Assembly: GCA_946006895.1 (NCBI GenBank)
Contig: CAMFZO010000051.1
Span: forward strand, 1-8,357
DNA from: an uncultured Clostridia bacterium
GTDB lineage: Bacteria > Bacillota > Clostridia > Oscillospirales > Oscillospiraceae
Length of the DNA: 8,357 bases
Direction: 5' to 3'
Numbering within the stretch: the first letter of the stretch is position 1; every line of letters starts with the position of its first letter. Positions 1-4,858 of this stretch are shown one piece after another. A model generated the notes under the pieces. The model was not told the origin of the DNA and searched no databases. It saw only the letters and a list, made by a program, of their open reading frames with translations. The translations under genes were made by a program, and so were the position numbers.

Positions 1-133
1 TCTTGCCGCCGCCGTTGGGGCCGGTGACGACGATGAATTTTTTATCCTCCACGGTCAGAGAGACATCCTGCAGGATGTCCACGGCGCCGTCCGCGCCCTC
101 TACCCGGTAGGACAGATGCTTGATTTCCAGCAT
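1..133 (-). CDS. ABC ATPase, N-terminal fragment (possibly SufC-like)
   Basis: The first 44 codons of an ABC-type ATPase read leftward and leave the window. The protein opens MLEIKHLSYRVEG, has a typical first beta-sheet of an ATP-binding domain, and reaches Walker A GPNGGGK at residues 38-44 just before the edge. The start is ATG at 133-131, with a GAGGA ribosome site at 145-141 and 7 bases between. The sequence around Walker A (FIVVTGPNGGGK), with a short insertion after the first strand, resembles the SufC-type ATPases of clostridia that pair with a SufB/D-like protein for Fe-S cluster assembly. That resemblance is from memory of the family; an ordinary importer ATPase (metal type, also GGGK) is equally possible. 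Signature, Walker B and partner genes lie outside the window. It is divergent from the TetR operon and has its own promoter. Confidence 0.85.
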   Translation of the reverse strand, partial: MLEIKHLSYRVEGADGAVDILQDVSLTVEDKKFIVVTGPNGGGK

Positions 134-183
134 TGCTTGTTCCTCGCTTGTGGTTATCTTTCGGTTTTACAGATATTGCTATC

Positions 184-212
184 ACTATATCATATTTTTC
201 CCCCTCTTGCAA
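184..212 (-). promoter_or_regulatory. Leftward sigma-A-type promoter for the ABC ATPase
   Basis: Read on the minus strand, TTGCAA (212-207) and TATAGT (189-184) are separated by exactly 17 bases. The -10 lies about 50 bases upstream of the start codon at 133. The surrounding A/T-rich stretch (about 150-230) stands out from the GC-rich genes. An 8-base palindrome ATCATGAT (212-219) abuts the -35 and could be a regulator site, but it is short. Confidence 0.6.
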
Positions 213-248
213 TCATGATACAGAAAAATCTCCTTTGGCCGGGCGCGA

Positions 249-261
249 CCTGTGAGACAGG
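249..261. promoter_or_regulatory. Inverted repeat upstream of the TetR promoter, candidate operator
   Basis: CCTGT and ACAGG arms flank a 3-base centre, ten bases upstream of the -35 box of the regulator's own promoter. TetR-family genes often bind a palindrome close to their own promoter, so this is a candidate autoregulatory site. With the flanking GCGC (243-246 and 261-264) and the TTTTT at 265-269 it could alternatively fold as a small terminator-like hairpin on the plus strand, although no plus-strand gene lies upstream in the window. Confidence 0.25.
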
Positions 262-270
262 CGCTTTTTC

Positions 271-299
271 TTGACCTGGGAGGAAGGCTGTGGTAGAAT
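271..299 (+). promoter_or_regulatory. Sigma-A promoter with extended -10 for the TetR operon
   Basis: TTGACC (271-276) and TAGAAT (294-299) are spaced by 17 bases, and TGG just before the -10 gives an extended -10 (TGn). The predicted start near 306 leaves a leader of roughly 37 bases before the ATG at 343. The reading frame can be extended back to a TTG at 271, but that TTG is the first triplet of the -35 box, which argues against it as a start codon. Confidence 0.75.
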
Positions 300-342
300 A
301 AAAATACGGCCTGCCGCCGGGGCTTTGAAAGGAGGGCGTTCG

Positions 343-921
343 ATGAAGCAGACCACCAAACAGGCGATCCAGGCGTCTTTCCGGACGCTGCTGCTGGCAA
401 AATCCCTGGACAAGATCACGGTCCGCGACATCGTTGAGGACTGCGGTCTGACCCGCAACACCTTTTACTACCACTATGAAGACATCTATGACCTCTTTGA
501 CGACTATCTGGACACCTGTATGTACCAGGTGTGGCAGTCGCTGCCCCCCGGGAGCCGCTGGAACACCCTCCTTCTGCGGCTGCTGGACTGCCTGTGCGAA
601 ACGCCCCAGATGGGCCGCCACATTTTCTTCTCCAACAAGCGGGACGCGGTGCGCAGCTATCTGAACAAGATCCTGTCCACGGTCCTGGACCGCTATATGG
701 ACGAGACGATGCAGGGCCTGCAGCTCGACGCCGCCGACCGCCGCCTCATCTGTGACACCTGCACCCACGCCCTCTACGGTCTTATTGAGCAGAGCCTCAC
801 CGGGCCGGACGCGCCCCTGCTGAGGCAACGGCTGTCCCGCGTCACCCAATGCTTTGAGGGCGGCATCCGCAGCGCGCTGGAATACTGCGCGGCACATTCC
901 ATCAAGGAGGTTTCTCCATGA
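343..921 (+). CDS. TetR/AcrR-family transcriptional regulator
   Basis: A 192-residue DNA-binding repressor of the TetR type. The helix-turn-helix spans about residues 25-46 (ITVRDIVEDCGLTRNTFYYH), with the family hallmark TFYYHY followed by an acidic DIYDLFDDY. Residues 50-190 form the helical, poorly conserved ligand-sensing and dimer domain; FFSNKRDAVRSYL near 95-107 recalls the DhaS-like subgroup whose C-terminal domain is classed as TetR-like. ATG at 343 is preferred because AAAGGAGGG (328-336) lies just before it; the upstream TTG at 271 is promoter. The stop overlaps the next start as ATGA (918-921), so the two genes are translationally coupled. It probably represses its own operon. The ligand cannot be read from the sequence. 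Family call secure; subgroup tentative. Confidence 0.93.
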   Translation: MKQTTKQAIQASFRTLLLAKSLDKITVRDIVEDCGLTRNTFYYHYEDIYDLFDDYLDTCMYQVWQSLPPGSRWNTLLLRLLDCLCETPQMGRHIFFSNKRDAVRSYLNKILSTVLDRYMDETMQGLQLDAADRRLICDTCTHALYGLIEQSLTGPDAPLLRQRLSRVTQCFEGGIRSALEYCAAHSIKEVSP

Positions 922-1511
922 AACAGCACAACGGCGTAGTCAAAAGCGCGAAAATCATCAATGTGATCTCGGCCGGACTCATGTCTCTGGCGGGGCTTTT
1001 GCTCCTGGTCATCCCCGATTTAGAGACAATGGTCGCCCAGCGGATCGTTCTGGGGACCCTCTTCGGGCTGACCGGCGCGGCCAAGATCTTCGGTTATTTT
1101 TCCAACGACCTCTACCGGCTGGCCTTTCAGTTTGACCTGGCCATCGGCATCTTCTGCATCCTGCTGACCCTCCTGACGGAGCTGATGCCGGAATATGCCT
1201 TCGGCACGCTGCCCATCATTTTCGCGGCCTATGTGAGCCTGGACGGTCTGCTGAAGATCCAGACCTCCATTGACGCCCGGCGCTTCGGCATGAAAAGCTG
1301 GATCGTCATGCTGATCACGGCGGTAATGCTTTTCGGCGCGGGCGGGTTTGCCCTCGGCGCGGTGCTGGCACAGCTTCTGCGGCCCAACGCCGTTGTTGGT
1401 ATCGCGCTGATGGCGGACGGGCTGGAAAACATCTGGATCACCGCCTCCACCGTCCGCATCCGGGCCAGAAAAAAGAACCTCTCCGGCCAATTTGGTTTGG
1501 AGGAGGAATAA
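918..1511 (+). CDS. DUF308/HdeD-like six-helix membrane protein
   Basis: A 197-residue integral membrane protein with six likely transmembrane segments at about residues 13-32, 42-61, 70-89, 95-114, 127-150 and 157-178, arranged as three pairs, and a short basic cytoplasmic tail (RIRARKK) ending in acidic residues. Paired glycine-containing helices and the repeated pattern near GTLFGLTGAAKI, YVSLDGLLKI and GIALMADGLENI match the DUF308 family, to which E. coli acid-resistance protein HdeD belongs. Function in Firmicutes is not established. The gene begins inside the end of the TetR gene (ATGA overlap), with a very good ribosome site AAGGAGG at 904-910, and is the last gene before the terminator. 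The context suggests a membrane stress protein controlled by the neighbouring repressor; that is inference. Confidence 0.82.
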   Translation: MKQHNGVVKSAKIINVISAGLMSLAGLLLLVIPDLETMVAQRIVLGTLFGLTGAAKIFGYFSNDLYRLAFQFDLAIGIFCILLTLLTELMPEYAFGTLPIIFAAYVSLDGLLKIQTSIDARRFGMKSWIVMLITAVMLFGAGGFALGAVLAQLLRPNAVVGIALMADGLENIWITASTVRIRARKKNLSGQFGLEEE

Positions 1512-1514
1512 CGG

Positions 1515-1553
1515 AAACAAAGACCTCCGGCACTGTGCCGGGGGTCTTTGTTT
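1515..1553 (+). terminator. Strong intrinsic terminator of the TetR-DUF308 operon
   Basis: An 18-bp stem (1515-1532 with 1536-1553) with one G-U pair and a 3-base loop begins three bases after the stop codon. The outer arms are AAACAAAG and CTTTGTTT, so the T-rich end is part of the stem. The A-rich left arm could also let it work on the opposite strand. Confidence 0.9.
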
Positions 1554-1555
1554 GA

Positions 1556-1576
1556 CTAAGGGCTAAGGGCCAAGGG
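1556..1576 (+). repeat. Three 7-base repeats, CTAAGGG type
   Basis: CTAAGGG, CTAAGGG and CCAAGGG follow each other directly and lead into the 30-base inverted repeat at 1576. The unit differs from the GTGAACA heptads elsewhere but has the same length and occupies the place that the heptad array holds beside the right-hand copy at 2064-2121. Confidence 0.7.
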
Positions 1577-1605
1577 TGAATGACTGAGGTGTCTGCTGCG
1601 CAGAC
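1576..1605 (+). repeat. Left arm of a 30-base inverted repeat
   Basis: Matches the reverse complement of 2064-2093 at 29 of 30 positions; the single difference is in the loop of a hairpin. It contains the hairpin 1591-1605 (arms GTCTGC and GCAGAC, loop TGC). The two arms span 518 bases with no gene between them. Confidence 0.9.
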
Positions 1606-1621
1606 GATTCAAATATTATTT

Positions 1622-1656
1622 GTGAACAGTGAACGGTGAAAAGTGAAGAGTGAACA
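1622..1656 (+). repeat. Heptad array, five GTGAANN units
   Basis: Five in-phase 7-base units starting at 1622, 1629, 1636, 1643 and 1650: GTGAACA, GTGAACG, GTGAAAA, GTGAAGA, GTGAACA. The same ending order CA, CG, AA, then a pyrimidine or G plus A recurs in other arrays of the window, so the arrays are copies of one ancestral block and not independent slippage. Confidence 0.9.
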
Positions 1657-1663
1657 AGTGATG

Positions 1664-1719
1664 TGTGCGCTGCGCGCACAATTAAAAAACGGCGCGCCGG
1701 GGTCGTCGCGCCCTACGGC
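1664..1719 (+). repeat. Hairpin plus GC-rich module, copy 1
   Basis: A 7-bp hairpin (TGTGCGC 1664-1670, loop TGC, GCGCACA 1674-1680), a short A-rich spacer and a GC-rich block (1689-1719) that starts ACGGCGCGCC and ends CGCGCCCTACG. The same order, heptads then GTGCGC hairpin then A/T spacer then GC block, occurs twice more in inverted orientation at 7046-6974 and 7202-7131. Confidence 0.8.
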
Positions 1720-1737
1720 AATGAACGCACTTCCTCT

Positions 1738-1987
1738 GTAGGGGCGGACGGGACGTTTGCGAGCGCCGCCGGTGGCGGATACAGCGAGCAAAAAGGAGTG
1801 GCAGCGGTCGTCAGGGGACCCGGCGCAGCCCAGCAAAGCGGGTGCGCTGGGGAGAGGACGAGCAACGAAATGTGCGCATGTTCGGCGCAAAGCGCCGAAC
1901 GGAGCAAAATGGAGTTTGCGAGGACGAGAAGCCGCCGTCAGCGCGGCGCGCAAATTTCGGGCACCGTAACAGGAGGACGGCCCCTAC
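1738..1987. repeat. 250-base GC-rich non-coding block with GTAGGGGC ends
   Basis: The block begins GTAGGGGC and ends GCCCCTAC, a short terminal inverted repeat matching the ends of the palindromic elements elsewhere. Inside, short motifs recur: AGCAAAA(A/T)GGAGT near 1788 and 1903, GAGGACGAG near 1854 and 1919, and TTTGCGAG near 1755 and 1914. A perfect hairpin lies at 1880-1900 (GTTCGGCGC, loop AAA, GCGCCGAAC). Frames through it give arginine- and alanine-rich low-complexity products without ribosome sites, so I call it non-coding. No known RNA family was recognised. Confidence 0.5.
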
Positions 1988-2005
1988 GGGGGTGCGCGTT
2001 AAAGC

Positions 2006-2028
2006 GGGCGGCTGATAGCCGCCCCTAC
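2006..2028 (+). repeat. Palindromic element, GGGCGGCT type
   Basis: Perfect 8-bp arms GGGCGGCT (2006-2013) and AGCCGCCC (2017-2024) around GAT, followed by the tail CTAC (2025-2028). The same 23 bases recur at 6934-6956, and inverted at 6886-6908. Confidence 0.9.
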
Positions 2029-2063
2029 AGAGCTTCTTTGGCCGTGCGTTCATAATTTTTCCT

Positions 2064-2093
2064 GTCTGCGAAGCAGACACCTCAGTCATTCAC
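2064..2093 (-). repeat. Right arm of the 30-base inverted repeat
   Basis: Inverted partner of 1576-1605, 29/30 identical. It contains hairpin 2064-2078 with the same GTCTGC/GCAGAC arms but loop GAA, TTC when read in the module's orientation. Confidence 0.9.
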
Positions 2094-2121
2094 TATTCAC
2101 TTTTCACCATTCACTGTTCAC
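2089..2121 (-). repeat. Heptad array, five units, minus orientation
   Basis: TTCAC occurs at 2089, 2096, 2103, 2110 and 2117, a strict 7-base period. On the minus strand the units read GTGAACA, GTGAATG, GTGAAAA, GTGAATA, GTGAATG, nearly the same order as in 1622-1656 and 6817-6851. The last unit merges with the 30-base inverted repeat. Confidence 0.9.
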
Positions 2122-2128
2122 TGTGCGC

Positions 2129-2147
2129 GGGCGGCTGATAGCTGCCC
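2129..2147 (+). repeat. Palindromic element, GGGCGGCT type, one wobble pair
   Basis: GGGCGGCT (2129-2136), loop GAT, AGCTGCCC (2140-2147). The single change from the other copies gives a G-T(U) pair, so the fold survives. It lies 37 bases beyond the stop codon of the kinase-like gene and could act as a 3' hairpin for that transcript, though no T-run follows. Confidence 0.8.
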
Positions 2148-2183
2148 CTGCGAACGTTTGTTGGAAGTGCGTTTATTATGCCG

Positions 2184-2690
2184 TCATTTGCCCTTGCGCC
2201 AGCAGCCCTCGCCCCAGTTGGCGAAATTCCACTGGTCGGAATAGGGGCTGTATTCGTAATCCACGTAGTACAGGACCCCGCCGCTGGGGATAAAATTGGT
2301 GGGATAATAGTCAATGTTGATCCCCGCGGCATAGAGGGCCGGACACAGGGCGCGGATCTGGCTCAGCCACGGCTCCAGATCCTCTCCGCGCTGGGCCAGC
2401 TCGGCCACCGTGGGGCCGTCGATATACTGCTTTCGCAGTCGCTCAGCCGGACGGTCCACCTCCAGAAGCTCCGGCATGGGAACGCCCAGCTTCCGCAGGC
2501 GTTCGTAGGCGTCCAGCTCCGCAGCCAGCTTGTCGCCGAACTGGTAGTAATCGCACGGCTCATGGTGAAGCTGCTTCACCACATACCGCAGAGCGCCGTC
2601 GGCCACCAGATAGGAATAGCCGCCCTTCCCCTTGCCGAGGAGGCGCTCGATCTGCCAAAGCCGCCCGTTGACGGCGATCTGCTCTTCCAT
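2184..2690 (-). CDS. Small protein-kinase-like protein
   Basis: A 168-residue protein with a minimal kinase fold. Visible are a glycine-rich loop LGKGKGGYSYL (residues 18-28), the ATP-binding lysine in YVVKQL (K39), an acidic helix (E58 or E63 as the lysine's partner), a catalytic-loop-like NIDYYPTNF with D127 and N132, and a metal-binding DYE (D144) where DFG is usual. It lacks the His of HRD and ends soon after the metal motif with YSDQWNFANWG, so most of the C-terminal lobe is missing; ordinary kinases have 250 or more residues. All key residues are present, so activity is plausible. It belongs with the short Firmicute Ser/Thr-kinase-like or aminoglycoside-phosphotransferase-like proteins; the substrate is unknown. 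ATG at 2690 follows GGAGG (2702-2698) at 7 bases. The gene stands alone between two repeat tracts, with heptads in its likely leader. Confidence 0.8.
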   Translation of the reverse strand: MEEQIAVNGRLWQIERLLGKGKGGYSYLVADGALRYVVKQLHHEPCDYYQFGDKLAAELDAYERLRKLGVPMPELLEVDRPAERLRKQYIDGPTVAELAQRGEDLEPWLSQIRALCPALYAAGINIDYYPTNFIPSGGVLYYVDYEYSPYSDQWNFANWGEGCWRKGK

Positions 2691-2710
2691 ATATTTGCCT
2701 CCATAGTAAA

Positions 2711-2759
2711 GTGAATCGTGCGCAGTGAGCAGTGAATAGTGAATGGTGAACAGTGGAAA
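2711..2759 (+). repeat. Heptad array, seven units, upstream of the kinase-like gene
   Basis: Seven in-phase units from 2711: GTGAATC, GTGCGCA, GTGAGCA, GTGAATA, GTGAATG, GTGAACA, GTGGAAA. This is the longest and most degenerate array in the window. It begins about 20 bases upstream of the kinase start codon, so it would be transcribed, in antisense orientation, in that gene's leader. Confidence 0.8.
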
Positions 2760-2880
2760 GTTGTATAGTAAATATCGAGCTTTACTACAGCGCAGAACGG
2801 CTGCATTCCGGCATCGGCTATACTGCCCCGAATGATTTTTTCACTATTCTTTGTGTCCACTAATCTTGACAAGTTTCGGT
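2760..2880. other. Unique stretch between repeat modules, likely promoter zone of the kinase-like gene
   Basis: The 121 bases lack the repeat modules. On the minus strand TTGTCA (2874-2869) could serve as a -35, and TATAGC (2822-2817) is a -10-like hexamer further down, but no pair with good spacing was found. Inverted hexamers AGTAAA and TTTACT lie about 2774-2793. A minus-strand frame stays open across this stretch and into the repeats, without a ribosome site or recognisable product. Confidence 0.3.
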
Positions 2881-2883
2881 ATG

Positions 2884-2900
2884 TGTGCGCTCTGCGCACA
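2884..2900 (-). repeat. GTGCGC-type hairpin
   Basis: TGTGCGC (2884-2890), loop TCT, GCGCACA (2894-2900); the stem can extend by three weaker pairs to 2881 and 2903. Same arms as the hairpin at 1664-1680 with a different loop. Confidence 0.8.
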
Positions 2901-2911
2901 TATTTTCATTC

Positions 2912-2926
2912 GTCTGCGAAGCAGAC
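2912..2926 (-). repeat. GTCTGC-type hairpin
   Basis: GTCTGC (2912-2917), loop GAA, GCAGAC (2921-2926), followed by ACACCTC as in 2064-2085. Read on the minus strand the order is heptads (2969-2937), this hairpin, then the GTGCGC hairpin. Confidence 0.85.
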
Positions 2927-2936
2927 ACCTCCGTTA

Positions 2937-2969
2937 TTCACTGTTCACCGTTCACTTTTCACTGTTCAC
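2937..2969 (-). repeat. Heptad array, five units, minus orientation
   Basis: TTCAC at 2937, 2944, 2951, 2958 and 2965. The minus-strand units are GTGAACA, GTGAAAA, GTGAACG, GTGAACA, GTGAATA: the same set as other arrays in a slightly different order. Confidence 0.9.
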
Positions 2970-2983
2970 CATTACCAAATAAC

Positions 2984-3009
2984 GGCATGGCAGAGTCGCC
3001 ATGCCCTAC
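2984..3009 (+). repeat. Palindromic element, GGCATGGC type
   Basis: Arms GGCATGGC (2984-2991) and GCCATGCC (2998-3005) around loop AGAGTC, tail CTAC (3006-3009). Loop and tail equal those of the GGGCGGAC elements at 7088 and 7237, while the arms differ by paired changes. It lies 65 bases beyond the stop of the ABC exporter operon and may act as its 3' hairpin; the bases after it on the minus strand (GTTATTTGG) are a poor T-run. Confidence 0.85.
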
Positions 3010-3073
3010 GGTCTATCAAATGAACGTTCCATCGTAGGTGCGGGTGTTTTTTGATGCCGCAAGAAAGACAGGC

Positions 3074-4858
3074 TCACGTTTCCTCAAACTGGCTGTTATA
3101 CAGCTCGGCGTAGAAGCCGCCCTTTTCCAACAGCGCCTCATGGGTGCCGCTCTCCACAATATCGCCGTCGCGCATGACCAAAATCAAATCGGCGTCGCGG
3201 ATGGTGGACAGGCGGTGGGCGATGACGAAGGACGTTCGGTCCTTCATCAGGGCGTCCATGGCCCGCTGGATCTTCAGCTCCGTCCGGGTATCCACCGAGC
3301 TGGTGGCCTCATCCAAAATCAGCATGGGCCGGTCGGCGATCATGGCCCGGGCGATGGTGAGCTGCTGCTTCTGGCCCTGGGACAGGTTGACCCGGTCGTT
3401 GAGGACCGTATCGTAGCCCTTGGGCAGAGTGCGGATGAAGTGGTGCAGACCCACGGCCTTACAGGCGCGGATCATCGTCTCGTCGGAGACGTTTTTCTCG
3501 CAGTAGACCAGATTTTCCCGCACGGTGCCCTCAAACAACCAGGTATCCTGGAGGACCATGCAGAACTGGTCGTGAACCGCCTCCCGGGTCAGGTCCTCCG
3601 TCGGCACGCCGTCAATGCGGATCTGGCCGCCCTGCAGCTCATGGAAGCGCATGAGCAGGTTGACCATGGTGGTCTTTCCGGCGCCGGTGGGTCCGACAAT
3701 GGCGATCTTCTGGCCCGGCTTGGCAAGGGCGGAAAAATCGTGGATGACCGTCCGGTCCGAGTCCTCATAGCCGAAGCGCACGTGGTCAAATTCCACCTTG
3801 CCCCGGACGTTTTCCAGGGACTGCTGCTTGCCGCTCTCGTCGGAAAGCTCCTCGGCCTCCAGAAACTCAAAGACCCGTTCGCCGGCAGCCGCCGCCGACT
3901 GCATATGCTGCATGGCCTGGGCGATCTGGGACAGGGGCTGGGTAAAGTAGCGGATGTAGAGCATGAAGGCCACGATGGTGCCGAATTGCATATGGCCGCC
4001 CAAGATCAGCAGCGCGCCGACCACGCACACGGCCACATAGCCCAGGTTGCCCACGAAGCTCATCAGGGGCATCATCATGCCCGAAAGGCTCTGGGCGCGG
4101 AAGCCGCTGCTGCGCAGGGCTTCATTCATCCGGACAAAGGTCTGCCGCGCCGCCTTTTCGCCGTTGTAGGCCTTGACCACCGTGTGGCCGGTGTAGATCT
4201 CCTCAATGTGGCCGTTGAGCTCGCCGAGATGGCGCTGCTGGCGGGCGAAATACTTCTGGCTGCGGCCCATGATGAAGAACATCAGGCTGAAGCCCAGCAG
4301 CGTCGCCACCACCGCCGTCAGGGTCAGCACCCAGTTGTGGCGGAGCATCATCACCAGGGAGCCGAGCATCAGCGTCACCGCCGTGACAAGCGTGGCAGCG
4401 CCGGTGTGGAGGGAGACACCGATGGTATCGGCGTCGTTGGTCACGCGGGAGAGGATGTCGCCGGTGGAGTGGCGGTTGAAATACCACATGGGCAGCCGGT
4501 TGATCTTCCGGGAAATGTCCGAACGCATCCGGCGGGTGACGTTCTGGGTCACGGTGACCATGATGGCGTTCTGGGTGATGGTCAGGAGCAAACTGACCAG
4601 GTAAAAGACGATCAGCGTGATGCCGATGCGGGCCACGGCGCTCATGTCGATGCCCGTAAGCATTCCTTCGACGATGAGATTGGTCAGGTCGGACAGCTTA
4701 TCCGGCCCCAGCAGAGTCAGGACGGTCCCGGCCAGAGCGGCCAGCAGGGCGATGAGCAGGGCGGGCCAGTACCGGCTGCTGTAGCGCAGGAGCTTTTTCC
4801 AGGTGCCGGTAAAGTCCCTGGAACGCTCGAAATTCTTGGGTCCGTGAGGTCCGGGCAT
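3074..4858 (-). CDS. Heterodimeric ABC exporter subunit with canonical ATPase residues
   Basis: A 594-residue half-transporter: about six membrane helices within residues 30-310, then an ATPase domain from about 355. Walker A GPTGAGKTT at 389-397, Q-loop Q437, signature LSQGQ at 492-496, Walker B with D516 and catalytic E517, switch H548. It is the BmrD/LmrD/TM288-like partner: its own ATP site keeps Glu and His, but its signature has Gln for the second residue of LSGGQ, and that signature faces the partner's degenerate site. It would export drugs, lipids or peptides; the substrate cannot be read. The start is ATG at 4858, sharing one base with the upstream stop (TAATG) after an AGAGGAG ribosome site. 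A longer frame back to 5041 overlaps the upstream gene and is a shadow. Confidence 0.95.
   Translation of the reverse strand: MPGPHGPKNFERSRDFTGTWKKLLRYSSRYWPALLIALLAALAGTVLTLLGPDKLSDLTNLIVEGMLTGIDMSAVARIGITLIVFYLVSLLLTITQNAIMVTVTQNVTRRMRSDISRKINRLPMWYFNRHSTGDILSRVTNDADTIGVSLHTGAATLVTAVTLMLGSLVMMLRHNWVLTLTAVVATLLGFSLMFFIMGRSQKYFARQQRHLGELNGHIEEIYTGHTVVKAYNGEKAARQTFVRMNEALRSSGFRAQSLSGMMMPLMSFVGNLGYVAVCVVGALLILGGHMQFGTIVAFMLYIRYFTQPLSQIAQAMQHMQSAAAAGERVFEFLEAEELSDESGKQQSLENVRGKVEFDHVRFGYEDSDRTVIHDFSALAKPGQKIAIVGPTGAGKTTMVNLLMRFHELQGGQIRIDGVPTEDLTREAVHDQFCMVLQDTWLFEGTVRENLVYCEKNVSDETMIRACKAVGLHHFIRTLPKGYDTVLNDRVNLSQGQKQQLTIARAMIADRPMLILDEATSSVDTRTELKIQRAMDALMKDRTSFVIAHRLSTIRDADLILVMRDGDIVESGTHEALLEKGGFYAELYNSQFEET

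Noticed and set aside
271..342. Longer TetR reading frame starting at TTG 271
   Set aside because: TTG 271 is the first part of the -35 box of a good promoter, and no ribosome site precedes it; ATG 343 has AAAGGAGGG at the right distance.
1664..1680. tRNA or other standard RNA gene among the hairpins
   Set aside because: Stems are 5-9 bp single hairpins with 3-6 base loops; no cloverleaf, anticodon arm or CCA end could be assembled.
1663..2055. Open frames across the repeat tract between DUF308 and the kinase-like gene
   Set aside because: They run through hairpins and palindromes, give low-complexity Arg/Ala-rich products and lack ribosome sites.
1554..2183. Insertion sequence with transposase
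   Set aside because: Inverted repeats are present but no open frame resembles a transposase, so at most the elements are non-autonomous.
2576..2899. 107-residue minus-strand frame over the kinase start and upstream heptads
   Set aside because: It overlaps the kinase gene in another frame and translates the heptads; no ribosome site. A decayed gene remnant in 2760-2880 cannot be excluded but is unsupported.
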